Source of the DNA: JAPXSY01 sp034003585 | GTDB taxonomy: Bacteria > Verrucomicrobiota > Kiritimatiellia > RFP12 > UBA1067 | DNA length: 15,755 nucleotides | Reading direction: 5' to 3' | Assembly: GCA_034003585.1 (NCBI GenBank) | Contig: JAVEYH010000083.1 | Span: 1-15,755 of the forward strand | In this document: in pieces, positions 1 through 6,372 of the stretch | How positions within the stretch are numbered: position 1 is the stretch's first letter | Layout of the letters: every line of letters starts with the position of its first letter | Translations under genes and position numbers: made by a program | The notes under the pieces: model-generated | What the model was told of the DNA's origin: nothing | The model's input: the letters and a program-made list of their open reading frames with translations, nothing else | The model's database searches: none

Positions 1-50
1 GCGGCATGGGTCTTTTTGCGGATGCGCTCATGCCCTGGTTCCCGCGTTAG
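1..50 (+). CDS. Possible 3' end of an upstream gene (partial)
   Basis: An open frame runs in from the left edge, with codons in phase from base 3, and ends at TAG 48-50. It would encode the tail GMGLFADALMPWFPR. A hairpin starts at the very next base, which fits a gene end. Only about 15 residues are visible, so the product cannot be identified and the reading could be chance. Confidence 0.35.
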   Translation, partial: GMGLFADALMPWFPR

Positions 51-80
51 GGTGCGATTCAACTTTGTTGAATCCGCACC
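51..80 (+). terminator. Hairpin directly after the upstream stop codon
   Basis: Left arm 51-63 (ggtgcgattcaac) pairs with right arm 67-80 (gttgaatccgcacc), giving 13 bp with one unpaired base on the right and a TTT loop. It begins one base after a TAG stop. No T tract follows (the next bases are cccaagg), so it is not a classical intrinsic terminator. It may be a weak terminator or a 3'-end stabiliser. Confidence 0.5.
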
Positions 81-147
81 CCAAGGAGGAGGGAGGATTT
101 AGGAAGGAGGAGTTGTGCAGCAATTCTAATTTTGCAAAGAGGCACAG

Positions 148-227
148 TCGAAATCGCTGTCGCTATCGGGATCGTTATCGAATCCCGGCACATTTCATCG
201 ATTTCGGTCCCGATAGTGATTCCGGGG
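148..227. repeat. Period-6 tcgNNN repeat with inverted partner
   Basis: Six consecutive hexamers begin with tcg at 148, 154, 160, 166, 172 and 178. A second cluster (198-227: tcgatt, tcggtc, ccgata, gtgatt, ccgggg) runs largely as the reverse complement. CTATCGGGA (163-171) is perfectly complementary to TCCCGATAG (208-216), and CGGGAT (168-173) can instead pair with ATCCCG (182-187). This looks like a decayed simple-sequence or dispersed palindromic element. Whether it recurs in the genome cannot be seen here. Confidence 0.55.
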
Positions 228-235
228 GAAACCCC
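224..235 (+). other. Small hairpin with GAAA tetraloop
   Basis: GGGG (224-227), GAAA (228-231) and CCCC (232-235) form a short stem closed by a GNRA-class tetraloop, a very stable RNA fold. It lies just downstream of the hexamer repeat and just upstream of CCTCCTT (241-247). At 12 nt it could arise by chance in GC-rich DNA. Confidence 0.35.
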
Positions 236-271
236 ATATTCCTCCTTGCGCGGTAACGAGAAAAAAGCGGG

Positions 272-300
272 TGGTCAGTCGGCCCGGAAGCTGGTATCCT
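272..300 (+). promoter_or_regulatory. Candidate sigma70 promoter for the HEAT-like gene
   Basis: TGGTCA (272-277, 4 of 6 matches to TTGACA), a 17-bp spacer and TATCCT (295-300), with TG at 292-293 forming an extended -10. The layout resembles the better promoter before rpsL, which also has TGN before its -10. It would start transcription near 307, about 30 bases before the ATG at 339. Confidence 0.35.
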
Positions 301-338
301 ATTTTTTTTCGGCAGGACGACAGGAGGCATGCGGGAAC

Positions 339-833
339 ATGAGCGAGAAGACGCAGGTTTCGGATGGGAAGCGGGCGGCCACGGATCCGTTGGCGGGGCA
401 GGCGGCGGACGCCCGGTACAAGGCCTTCAACGCCTCGGCGGACCCTTGGAAGGTCATCGGCACGCTGCAGTACGGCGGGGACCGTACTCTGGCCTCCACG
501 GTGGAACGGGTGATTCTGGACGCGGACGCGTCGCAGTACCCGGGGTTTGAGAAGCGGCTGCTGGCCCTTGCCGCGGAGCCGGCCTGCACCGAGGCGGGGT
601 ACGGGTTCATCTGCCGGATGCTGGCGCTGATCGCCTCGCCCGCGAGCGTGGCGGCGTTGAAGGGCCGGTTGGCCGACGGCAACGAGGTGAAGGCGTACCT
701 GACCCGCATGGTGATCGAGCAGGTGCCGGGGGACGAGGCCCTGGCGGCGCTGCGTGAGGCGGCGGGCCGGGCCAAAGGGCGTGAGGCGGAGGGTCTGGCC
801 GGTGCCGTGAAGGCACGGGAGTGCGGCCGGTAG
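339..833 (+). CDS. Short HEAT-like repeat protein
   Basis: A 164-aa soluble protein with no signal peptide or membrane segment. The ATG at 339 has AGGAGG at 322-327. The frame stays open upstream to 132, but that part only translates the hexamer repeat. Residues about 50-145 read as paired helices: helices around LASTVERVILDA and FEKRLLALAAE, then ICRMLALIASPASVAALKGR and the acid-rich LADGNEVKAYLTRMVIEQVPGDEALAALREA. The ASPASVAAL and QVPGDEALAAL turns resemble HEAT/PBS-lyase-type repeats found in Verrucomicrobia-like bacteria, where longer proteins carry more repeats. This copy stops after about two, so it may be a short form. It sits 31 bp before an oxidoreductase gene on the same strand and is probably co-transcribed with it. 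A scaffolding role is only a guess; the fold call is moderate. Confidence 0.65.
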   Translation: MSEKTQVSDGKRAATDPLAGQAADARYKAFNASADPWKVIGTLQYGGDRTLASTVERVILDADASQYPGFEKRLLALAAEPACTEAGYGFICRMLALIASPASVAALKGRLADGNEVKAYLTRMVIEQVPGDEALAALREAAGRAKGREAEGLAGAVKARECGR

Positions 834-864
834 GGGTGAACACGTTTTGCTGAGGATCCGAGAC

Positions 865-2154
865 ATGAAGATGACACGGCGCGAGATGATGAAACAGGCG
901 GGTGCGGCGGCGGTGGCGGGGTTCCCGTCGATCATTCCGGCGAAGGTGCTGGGCCAGCAGGCGCCCTCCAAGGTGTTGACCCTGGCGTGCGTGGGGGTGG
1001 GCGGGATGGGGCTTTCGCACATCACCCAGTTGAAAGCGCACCGGGGGCAGGTCCGCATCGTGGCGGTCGCGGATGTGGACACCTATCACCAGCGGCGGGC
1101 TGCGCGGCAGATTGACGAGATGAACGGGGACCGGTCATGCCGCATGCACACCGATTTCCGCGAGGTGACGCGCGCCCCGGACATTGACCTGGTCACGATC
1201 GCCACGCCGGACAACTGGCACGCGCTCACGGCGATCGACGCGATCCGGCACGGCAAGGACGTGTTTGTGGAGAAGCCGCTGACCCTGACCGTGCGGGAGG
1301 GTCAGGCGCTGGTGGCCGAGTTGCGCAAGCACAAGCGCATCGGCCAGACCGGCACCATGCAGCGCTCCTCCGAGGCGTTTCATCATGCGGCCGAGCTGAT
1401 CCGGAACGGCCGGCTGGGCAAAATCCGCCGCATCGAAGTGCTGATCCCGGCCAACAACCGGTATGTGGGGGCGACGTGGAAGCCCGAGCCGGTGCCCGAG
1501 GGGTTGGATTACGACTTCTGGCTGGGGCCCGCCCCGTTCGCGCCGTACACGGCGCAGCGCACGCACTACCAGTTCCGTTACATCCTCGACTATGCGGGGG
1601 GGCAGACCACCAACTGGGGCGCGCACTACCTCGATATCGCGCAGTGGGCGCTGGGCATGGACGAATCCGGTCCGGTGGAGGCGGACGGGCACGGCGTGTT
1701 CCCTTCCAGCGGCCTGTTCACGGCGCCGACGCGCGTGGATGTGCGCTACACCTACGCGAACGGCGTGACGATGCGTATGCGGACGCGCACCGACGGCGTG
1801 TACGACGGGAACATCATCTTCCACGGCGACCAGGGCACGCTCGACGTGTCGCGCAGCAAGCTGAAGTCTGACCCCGAGGGCATCCTCAAGGAACAGATCG
1901 GGGCGGGTGAGACGCGCCTCTACAAGAGCCGCGACCATTTCGGCAACTGGATCGCGTGCGTCAAGTCGCGCGGGCTGCCGGTGTCGGATCTGGCGATCGG
2001 CCACAAGACCACGAATCTCTGCAACATCGGTAACATCGTGATGCGGCTCCAGCGCCGCCTCGACTGGGATCCGGTGCGGGAGACCTTCGCGGGGGACGAC
2101 ATGGCCAACCGCATGCTGACGCGGCCGATGCGGGGGCCGTGGTCCCTGGCGTAG
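865..2154 (+). CDS. Tat-signal Gfo/Idh/MocA family oxidoreductase
   Basis: A 429-aa NAD(P)-dependent dehydrogenase-like protein of the family that oxidises or reduces sugars, inositols and related polyols. Residues 1-31 form a twin-arginine signal (TRREMMKQAGAAAVAGF, RR at 5-6) followed by IIPAKVLGQ, so export to the periplasm is likely. The Rossmann dinucleotide motif is GVGGMG at 44-49. The family lysine motif EKPL is at 136-139. The C-terminal domain has GGQTTNWGAHYLDI (His254, Asp257), the usual histidine-containing catalytic segment, and YDFWLGPAP, common in the exported PVC members. The start is ATG 865, with GAGG at 852-855; a TTG at 847 in the same frame has no ribosome site. The 31-bp gap after the HEAT-like gene suggests an operon. 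Substrate cannot be told from sequence. The family call is firm. Confidence 0.92.
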   Translation: MKMTRREMMKQAGAAAVAGFPSIIPAKVLGQQAPSKVLTLACVGVGGMGLSHITQLKAHRGQVRIVAVADVDTYHQRRAARQIDEMNGDRSCRMHTDFREVTRAPDIDLVTIATPDNWHALTAIDAIRHGKDVFVEKPLTLTVREGQALVAELRKHKRIGQTGTMQRSSEAFHHAAELIRNGRLGKIRRIEVLIPANNRYVGATWKPEPVPEGLDYDFWLGPAPFAPYTAQRTHYQFRYILDYAGGQTTNWGAHYLDIAQWALGMDESGPVEADGHGVFPSSGLFTAPTRVDVRYTYANGVTMRMRTRTDGVYDGNIIFHGDQGTLDVSRSKLKSDPEGILKEQIGAGETRLYKSRDHFGNWIACVKSRGLPVSDLAIGHKTTNLCNIGNIVMRLQRRLDWDPVRETFAGDDMANRMLTRPMRGPWSLA

Positions 2155-2183
2155 CGGGGGGCGGCCCGAAGCGGAAAAATCCG

Positions 2184-2200
2184 GCGCGAGACCCTCGCGC
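2184..2200 (+). terminator. Weak GC hairpin after the oxidoreductase gene
   Basis: GCGCGAG (2184-2190) pairs with CTCGCGC (2194-2200) around an ACC loop, 30 bp after the stop at 2154 and before the rpsL promoter. No T tract follows, so intrinsic termination is doubtful. In DNA this GC-rich, a 7-bp stem can arise by chance. Confidence 0.25.
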
Positions 2201-2241
2201 GCCCCTGCCGCCGCCGACCGCAAAATCGTCAAAAATCGCAC

Positions 2242-2271
2242 TTGCGCGCCGGTCGCCTCCTGTGGTACATT
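2242..2271 (+). promoter_or_regulatory. Probable main promoter of the str-S10-spc operon
   Basis: TTGCGC (2242-2247), an 18-bp spacer and TACATT (2266-2271), with TG at 2263-2264 giving an extended -10. Transcription would start near 2278 and leave a leader of about 35 nt before the rpsL ATG at 2313, containing the ribosome site GGAAGGA (2296-2302). The leader is too short for a large regulatory fold. This is the only gap in the window with a good promoter ahead of the ribosomal genes. Confidence 0.55.
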
Positions 2272-2312
2272 CACTTTCCATTTATTTCCAATCCGGGAAG
2301 GAATCGAATCCG

Positions 2313-2696
2313 ATGCCGACGATCAACCAATTGGTGCGCAAGGGCAGAGAGCCGTTGCGCAAGAAAAGCAAGTCGCCCGCGCTGAAGGCCTGCCCGCAGC
2401 GCCGCGGGGTCTGCCTCGTGGTGAAGACGCAGACGCCCAAGAAGCCGAACTCGGCGTTACGGAAGGTCGCGCGTGTCCGTCTGACCACCGGCTATGAGGT
2501 TTCCGCCTACATTCCGGGTGAGGGGCACAATCTCCAGGAGCACAGCGTGGTGCTGGTGCGCGGCGGCCGCGTCAAGGACTTGCCCGGTGTGCGGTATCAT
2601 ATCGTGCGCGGGTGTCTGGACAGTCTGGGCGTTGCCGGGCGCAACCGCAGCCGTTCGAAATACGGCATGAAGCGTCAGAAGAAGGCGGAGAAATAA
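2313..2696 (+). CDS. rpsL: 30S ribosomal protein S12
   Basis: A 127-aa protein of the decoding centre; the usual length is about 124. The start is ATG 2313, with GGAAGGA 10 bases upstream; the open frame upstream is unused intergenic sequence. Hallmarks are TPKKPNSALRK (41-51) and VRGGRVKDLPGVRYH (82-96). Lys43 and Lys88, where streptomycin-resistance changes occur in E. coli, are wild type at identical numbering. Asp89, the residue methylthiolated by RimO in E. coli, is also present. It is the first gene of the operon, 3 bases before rpsG. Confidence 0.98.
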   Translation: MPTINQLVRKGREPLRKKSKSPALKACPQRRGVCLVVKTQTPKKPNSALRKVARVRLTTGYEVSAYIPGEGHNLQEHSVVLVRGGRVKDLPGVRYHIVRGCLDSLGVAGRNRSRSKYGMKRQKKAEK

Positions 2697-2699
2697 CCC

Positions 2700-3170
2700 A
2701 TGGCAAGACGGCGCAGAGCAGTGAAGCGGGTGCAGCCCGCCGACCCGAAATTCAACAGCGAGCTGGTGGCCCGCGTGATCCGGGCGCTCATGAAGAGCGG
2801 CAAGAAGACCACGGCGGAGCGCATCGTGTACGGCGCGATTGAAGAGCTGAAGGAGAAGACCGGCAAGGATCCGGTCGAGGTGATGGACATCGCCATCGCG
2901 AACATGAAGCCGAAGGTGGAGGTCAAATCCCGCCGCGTGGGCGGCACGACCTATCCGGTGCCGGTGGAGATCCGCCCGGCGCGCCAGCTTTCGCTGGCGC
3001 TGCGCTGGATGTCGATGTACGCCAGCTCGCGGCGCGGCACGCCGATGCCGAAGGCGGTGGCGGCGGAGCTGATCGAGGCTTATAACAATCAAGGGAACGT
3101 GATCAAGAAACGCGACGACACGCACAAGATGGCGCAGGCCAACAAGGCCTTCGCGCATTACGCCTGGTGA
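2700..3170 (+). CDS. rpsG: 30S ribosomal protein S7
   Basis: A 156-aa primary 16S rRNA binder of the small-subunit head; 156 is a common bacterial length. Hallmarks are SRRVGGTTYPVPVEIRP near the middle and HKMAQANKAFAHYAW at the end. The ATG lies 3 bases after the rpsL stop, with GGCGGAG inside the rpsL tail as ribosome site, so the pair is probably translationally coupled. In E. coli S7 represses its operon at the rpsL-rpsG junction; here that junction is too short for such a site. A terminator-like hairpin begins 6 bases after the stop. Confidence 0.98.
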   Translation: MARRRRAVKRVQPADPKFNSELVARVIRALMKSGKKTTAERIVYGAIEELKEKTGKDPVEVMDIAIANMKPKVEVKSRRVGGTTYPVPVEIRPARQLSLALRWMSMYASSRRGTPMPKAVAAELIEAYNNQGNVIKKRDDTHKMAQANKAFAHYAW

Positions 3171-3176
3171 TCGCAG

Positions 3177-3204
3177 GGGAGGCCCGGCGGGCCTCCCGCG
3201 TTTT
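3177..3204 (+). terminator. Terminator-like hairpin between rpsG and fusA
   Basis: GGGAGGCCC (3177-3185) and GGGCCTCCC (3189-3197) form a perfect 9-bp GC stem with a GGC loop, followed by GCG and TTTT (3201-3204). The stem is strong but the T run is short and offset by three bases, so partial termination or attenuation inside the operon is more likely than a full stop. No good promoter is seen between it and fusA. Confidence 0.55.
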
Positions 3205-3212
3205 GGGATAAG

Positions 3213-3227
3213 CCGGCGGCACGCCGG
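3213..3227 (+). other. Second hairpin in the rpsG-fusA gap
   Basis: CCGGCG (3213-3218), loop GCA, CGCCGG (3222-3227): a perfect 6-bp stem 15 bases after the first hairpin. Together they make a tandem structured leader upstream of fusA. A TTGACA at 3244-3249 follows, but no -10 lies at a usable distance. Confidence 0.4.
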
Positions 3228-3263
3228 GACCATCCGTTGTTCTTTGACAAGTCAGGGTGAAGG

Positions 3264-5402
3264 GTGAGCGTCTTGGAAAGCAAGGCAGAGAAACGTCATG
3301 TAACCGCAACCGGCCAGAGTCCGGCAAGCGGCGGCGTTTCGCTTTGCGGTATCCGCAACATCGGCATCGTGGCCCACATCGACGCGGGCAAAACCACGAC
3401 GACCGAGCGGATCCTGTTTTACGCGGGGCGCACGCACCGTCTCGGCAATGTGGACGAAGGCAACACTGTCACCGACTGGATGGTTCAGGAGCGCGAGCGC
3501 GGGATCACGATCACGAGCGCCGCAATCTCCTGTTCCTGGCGGGACGTGGCGATCAATCTGATCGACACGCCCGGACATGTGGACTTTACGATCGAGGTGG
3601 AACGCTCATTGCGCGTGTTGGACGGCGCGGTGGGCGTTTTTTGCGCGGTGGGCGGGGTGCAGCCGCAGTCGGAGACGGTCTGGCGCCAGGCGGACCGGTA
3701 CCGGGTGCCGCGCATCGCCTTCGTGAACAAGATGGACCGCATGGGCGCGGATTTCGCGGCGTGCGTGGAGGAGATCCGCACGCGGCTCCACGCGAATCCG
3801 GTCTGTCTCCAACTGCCGATCGGCCGGGCGGAGAGTTTCCGCGGCGTGATCGACCTGATTGCGATGCGGGCGCTGACGTATGACGAGGGCACCGAAGGGC
3901 GCGAGGTGCGGGAGTCGGAGATCCCCGAGGCGCTGCGGGCCGAGGCGGCGGCGGCGCGGGCGCGGCTGTGCGAGAAGGCGGCCGAGGCGGACGAGACGAT
4001 TGTCGAGGCCTATTTCGCGCAGCCGGAGCTGGACGCGGAGACGTTGCGCGCGGCCATCCGCCGCGCGGTGATCGCGGGACGGATGGTGCCGGTGCTGTGC
4101 GGCAGCTCCCTGCGGAACAAAGGCGTGCAGCAACTGCTGGATGCGGTGGTGTGGTACCTGCCCTCGCCGTTGGACCGGCCGGCGGTGGAGGCTACGGACC
4201 TCAAGACCGAAACGAAGGTGACGCGCGAACAGAGCGTTTCCGCGCCGCTCACCGCGCTGGTCTTCAAGATCGCGACGGATCCCTATGTGGGACGGCTGTT
4301 TTTCGTGCGGGTCTACGCGGGCGCGGTGAAGCGGGGCCAGAACGTGTACAACCCCCGCAGCCGCAAACGCGAGCGGGTCATGAAGATCGTGCGGCTGTTC
4401 GCGGACGACCAGACCGAGGTCGAGACGCTGGACGCGGGCGAGATCGGCGCGATTGTGGGGCTCAAGGAGGCGACCACCGGCGACACCCTGTGCGCCGAGA
4501 ACCAGCCGGTCTATTTGGAGCGCATCACCGTCCCCGAACCGGTGATGTTCATGGCGATCGAGCCCAAGTCCCGGGCCGACAAGGACAAGCTGACCGAATC
4601 CATGGCGCTGCTCGCCGCGGAGGATCCCACCTGTCAGGTGCGCGTGGATGCGGAGACGGGACAGACGATTTTGAGCGGCATGGGCGAGCTGCACCTGGAG
4701 ATTCTGGTGGACCGGCTGCGCCGCGAGTTCAAGAGTGAGGCCAATACGGGACGCCCCATGGTTTCGTATTACGAGACCGTGACCGCCACGGGCCGGAGCA
4801 TTTACCGTTTTGACCGCGAGCTGGGCGGGAAACGGCACACGGCGCAGGTGACGGTGGAGGTGGCGCCGCGGAAACGGGGCGGCGGCCATGCGGTGGAGAT
4901 CGCCGCGGCGGTGCGGAAGCGTTTCCCGGACGAGAAACTGGCCGACTGCGTGGAGCAAGGATTGACGGACGGCATCCTGACCGGAGTGCTGGCGCGATAC
5001 CCGATGACGGACGTGCTGGCGCAGGTGACGGATGTCGTGTTCACGGATGAGGAGACGGCGACAGACGTGGCTTTCAGGACCGCGGCCGTGATGGGGTTCC
5101 GGGAGGCGGCTTTGGCCGCAACACCGGAATTGCTGGAGCCGATCATGTCCCTCGACATCGTGACGCCTGCCGAGTATGTCGGCGACATCATGGGGGACAT
5201 TAACGGCCGCCGCGGTTCGGTGCGCGACATGACGACGCGTGGAGACATGCAGATCGTGCGCGCGCAGGTGCCGTTGGCAGAACTATTCGGGTACTCCACC
5301 GCAATCCGGTCGCTTTCGCGCGGCCGCGCCAGCTATACGATGGAACCTGGCGAATTTGCGGTCGTGCCGCGGACGGTAAGAGAACAACTACTGAACAGGT
5401 AA
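3264..5402 (+). CDS. fusA: EF-G family translational GTPase, EF-G2 (recycling)-like
   Basis: A 712-aa GTPase in the str-operon position of EF-G. The G domain is intact: P-loop AHIDAGKTT (37-45), switch I ending QERERGITITSAA, DTPGH (101-105), NKMD (155-158). Domains II-III (ISGMGELHLEIL) and V (LEPIMSLDIVTP, FGYSTAIRSLSRGRASYTMEP) are also typical. Domain IV is not: where EF-G has a GQYGHV-type strand it reads FDRELGGKRHTAQV (516-529), matching the shape of mitochondrial EF-G2, and the GSYHxVDS tip loop is replaced by a shorter VVFTDEETATDVAF. This suggests the spdEFG2/mtEFG2 group, which works with RRF in ribosome recycling; that is inference from remembered family sequences. The start is uncertain: GTG 3264 follows a GGGTGAAGG run at unusually short spacing, and TTG 3273 is an alternative. 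About 28 residues precede the core. Confidence 0.93.
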   Translation: MSVLESKAEKRHVTATGQSPASGGVSLCGIRNIGIVAHIDAGKTTTTERILFYAGRTHRLGNVDEGNTVTDWMVQERERGITITSAAISCSWRDVAINLIDTPGHVDFTIEVERSLRVLDGAVGVFCAVGGVQPQSETVWRQADRYRVPRIAFVNKMDRMGADFAACVEEIRTRLHANPVCLQLPIGRAESFRGVIDLIAMRALTYDEGTEGREVRESEIPEALRAEAAAARARLCEKAAEADETIVEAYFAQPELDAETLRAAIRRAVIAGRMVPVLCGSSLRNKGVQQLLDAVVWYLPSPLDRPAVEATDLKTETKVTREQSVSAPLTALVFKIATDPYVGRLFFVRVYAGAVKRGQNVYNPRSRKRERVMKIVRLFADDQTEVETLDAGEIGAIVGLKEATTGDTLCAENQPVYLERITVPEPVMFMAIEPKSRADKDKLTESMALLAAEDPTCQVRVDAETGQTILSGMGELHLEILVDRLRREFKSEANTGRPMVSYYETVTATGRSIYRFDRELGGKRHTAQVTVEVAPRKRGGGHAVEIAAAVRKRFPDEKLADCVEQGLTDGILTGVLARYPMTDVLAQVTDVVFTDEETATDVAFRTAAVMGFREAALAATPELLEPIMSLDIVTPAEYVGDIMGDINGRRGSVRDMTTRGDMQIVRAQVPLAELFGYSTAIRSLSRGRASYTMEPGEFAVVPRTVREQLLNR

Positions 5403-5409
5403 CGTTAGA

Positions 5410-5718
5410 ATGCAAAGTCAGCGTATACGCATTCGTTTGCAAGCGTACGATCACAGGGTGCTGGATCAGGCGGTGAGTGACATCATCGACACGGCCCGCG
5501 GCACCGGGGCTCAGGTCGTGGGACCCATTCCTCTGCCGACGAGGATTGAGCGTTTCACGGTCAACCGCAGCCCCCACGTGGACAAGAAGTCCATGGACCA
5601 GTTTGAGATGCGCACACACAAACGGCTGCTGGACATCGTGGGGCCGACGGCGAAAACCGTCGATGAACTCAAGAAGTTGAATCTGCCGGCCGGCGTGGAC
5701 ATCACAATTCGAATCTAA
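5410..5718 (+). CDS. rpsJ: 30S ribosomal protein S10
   Basis: A 102-aa small-subunit head protein, also the NusE antitermination factor in E. coli; the length is normal. Hallmarks are QSQRIRIRLQAYDH at the start, GPIPLPTRIERFTVNRSPHV and MRTHKRLLDI. The ATG lies 7 bases after the fusA stop with only a weak AGG-type ribosome site (5397-5399), so translation probably depends on coupling to fusA. There is no tuf gene and no room for the long L4-regulated leader that E. coli has before rpsJ. Confidence 0.98.
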   Translation: MQSQRIRIRLQAYDHRVLDQAVSDIIDTARGTGAQVVGPIPLPTRIERFTVNRSPHVDKKSMDQFEMRTHKRLLDIVGPTAKTVDELKKLNLPAGVDITIRI

Positions 5719-5731
5719 GGACGGTGACACC

Positions 5732-6358
5732 ATGGAAGGCTTACTTGGCAGAAAAATCGGGATGACGCAGGTCTTTGATGACCAGGGGCGTCGGATTGCG
5801 GTGACGGTGCTCGAGGCGGGGCCCTGTCCGGTGGTGCAGGTGAAAACGCCTGACACGGACGGGTACCGCGCGGCACAACTCGGTTTCGGGGAGCAGAAAC
5901 CCTCGCGCCTGTCCAAGGCGCAGGTGAAGCACTTCGAGAAGGCGGGCGTGAAGCCGTGCCGTCTGACCCGCGAATTCGCACTGGACGACGGCGAGGAGGT
6001 CAAACCGGGCGAGGCGGTCACGGTCGCGATGTTTGACGGCGTGAAATACGTCGACGTGAGCGGCGTGACCAAAGGGCGCGGTTTTGCGGGCGTGATCCGC
6101 CGGTACCGCATCGGCGGCGGCCCGCACACGCACGGCGGCCATTCGAAACACCGGATCGGGTCGATCGGCGCGCGGGATCTGCCCGGCTGGGTGGAGAAGG
6201 GCAAGCGCATGCCCGGTCAGATGGGCAATGTGAACCGCAAGGCGCGGAACCTGACGGTGGTTCAGGTGCGCGGTGAGGACAACCTGCTGCTGGTGGCCGG
6301 TTCGGTGCCGGGGCCGAAAGGCGGCGTGGTCATGATCAGGAAAGCCCTGAAAAAATAG
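5732..6358 (+). CDS. rplC: 50S ribosomal protein L3
   Basis: A 208-aa early-assembly 23S rRNA binder reaching the peptidyl transferase centre. It opens MEGLLGRKIGMTQVF and has GVTKGRGFAGVIRRY and HGGHSKHRIGSIGARDLPG. The MPGQMGN motif carries Gln163, equivalent to the glutamine methylated by PrmB in E. coli L3. The ATG has AAGG overlapping the rpsJ stop as ribosome site. Second gene of the S10 segment. Confidence 0.98.
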   Translation: MEGLLGRKIGMTQVFDDQGRRIAVTVLEAGPCPVVQVKTPDTDGYRAAQLGFGEQKPSRLSKAQVKHFEKAGVKPCRLTREFALDDGEEVKPGEAVTVAMFDGVKYVDVSGVTKGRGFAGVIRRYRIGGGPHTHGGHSKHRIGSIGARDLPGWVEKGKRMPGQMGNVNRKARNLTVVQVRGEDNLLLVAGSVPGPKGGVVMIRKALKK

Positions 6359-6372
6359 GGGTTGGAGAACCG

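Larger units (their letters stand above)
81..338. other. Gene-free region with low-complexity and palindromic DNA
   Basis: No convincing gene lies here. From left to right it holds two purine-rich tracts (83-96 and 101-112) with repeated AGGAGG strings, a stretch of lower GC (about 118-140), a period-6 repeat with an inverted partner (148-227), a small hairpin (224-235), a CCTCCTT string (241-247), an eight-T run (302-309) and a Shine-Dalgarno AGGAGG (322-327) for the gene at 339. Open frames here give alternating residues such as VEIAVAIGIVIE, typical of translated hexamer repeats rather than protein. Confidence 0.6.

Noticed and set aside
132..338. Upstream in-frame extension of the HEAT-like gene starting at 132
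   Set aside because: The added residues come from the hexamer repeat, there is no ribosome site at 132, and AGGAGG lies at the right place for ATG 339.
195..1082. Long antisense frames opposite the HEAT-like and oxidoreductase genes
   Set aside because: They are GC-rich shadows with arginine- and proline-rich translations, no ribosome sites and no family motifs.
3244..3249. TTGACA as the -35 box of a fusA promoter
   Set aside because: No -10-like sequence lies 16-18 bases downstream, and that region already enters the fusA start.
3606..4958. 450-aa antisense frame opposite fusA
   Set aside because: Histidine- and arginine-rich shadow with no motif, while the + strand has intact GTPase motifs.
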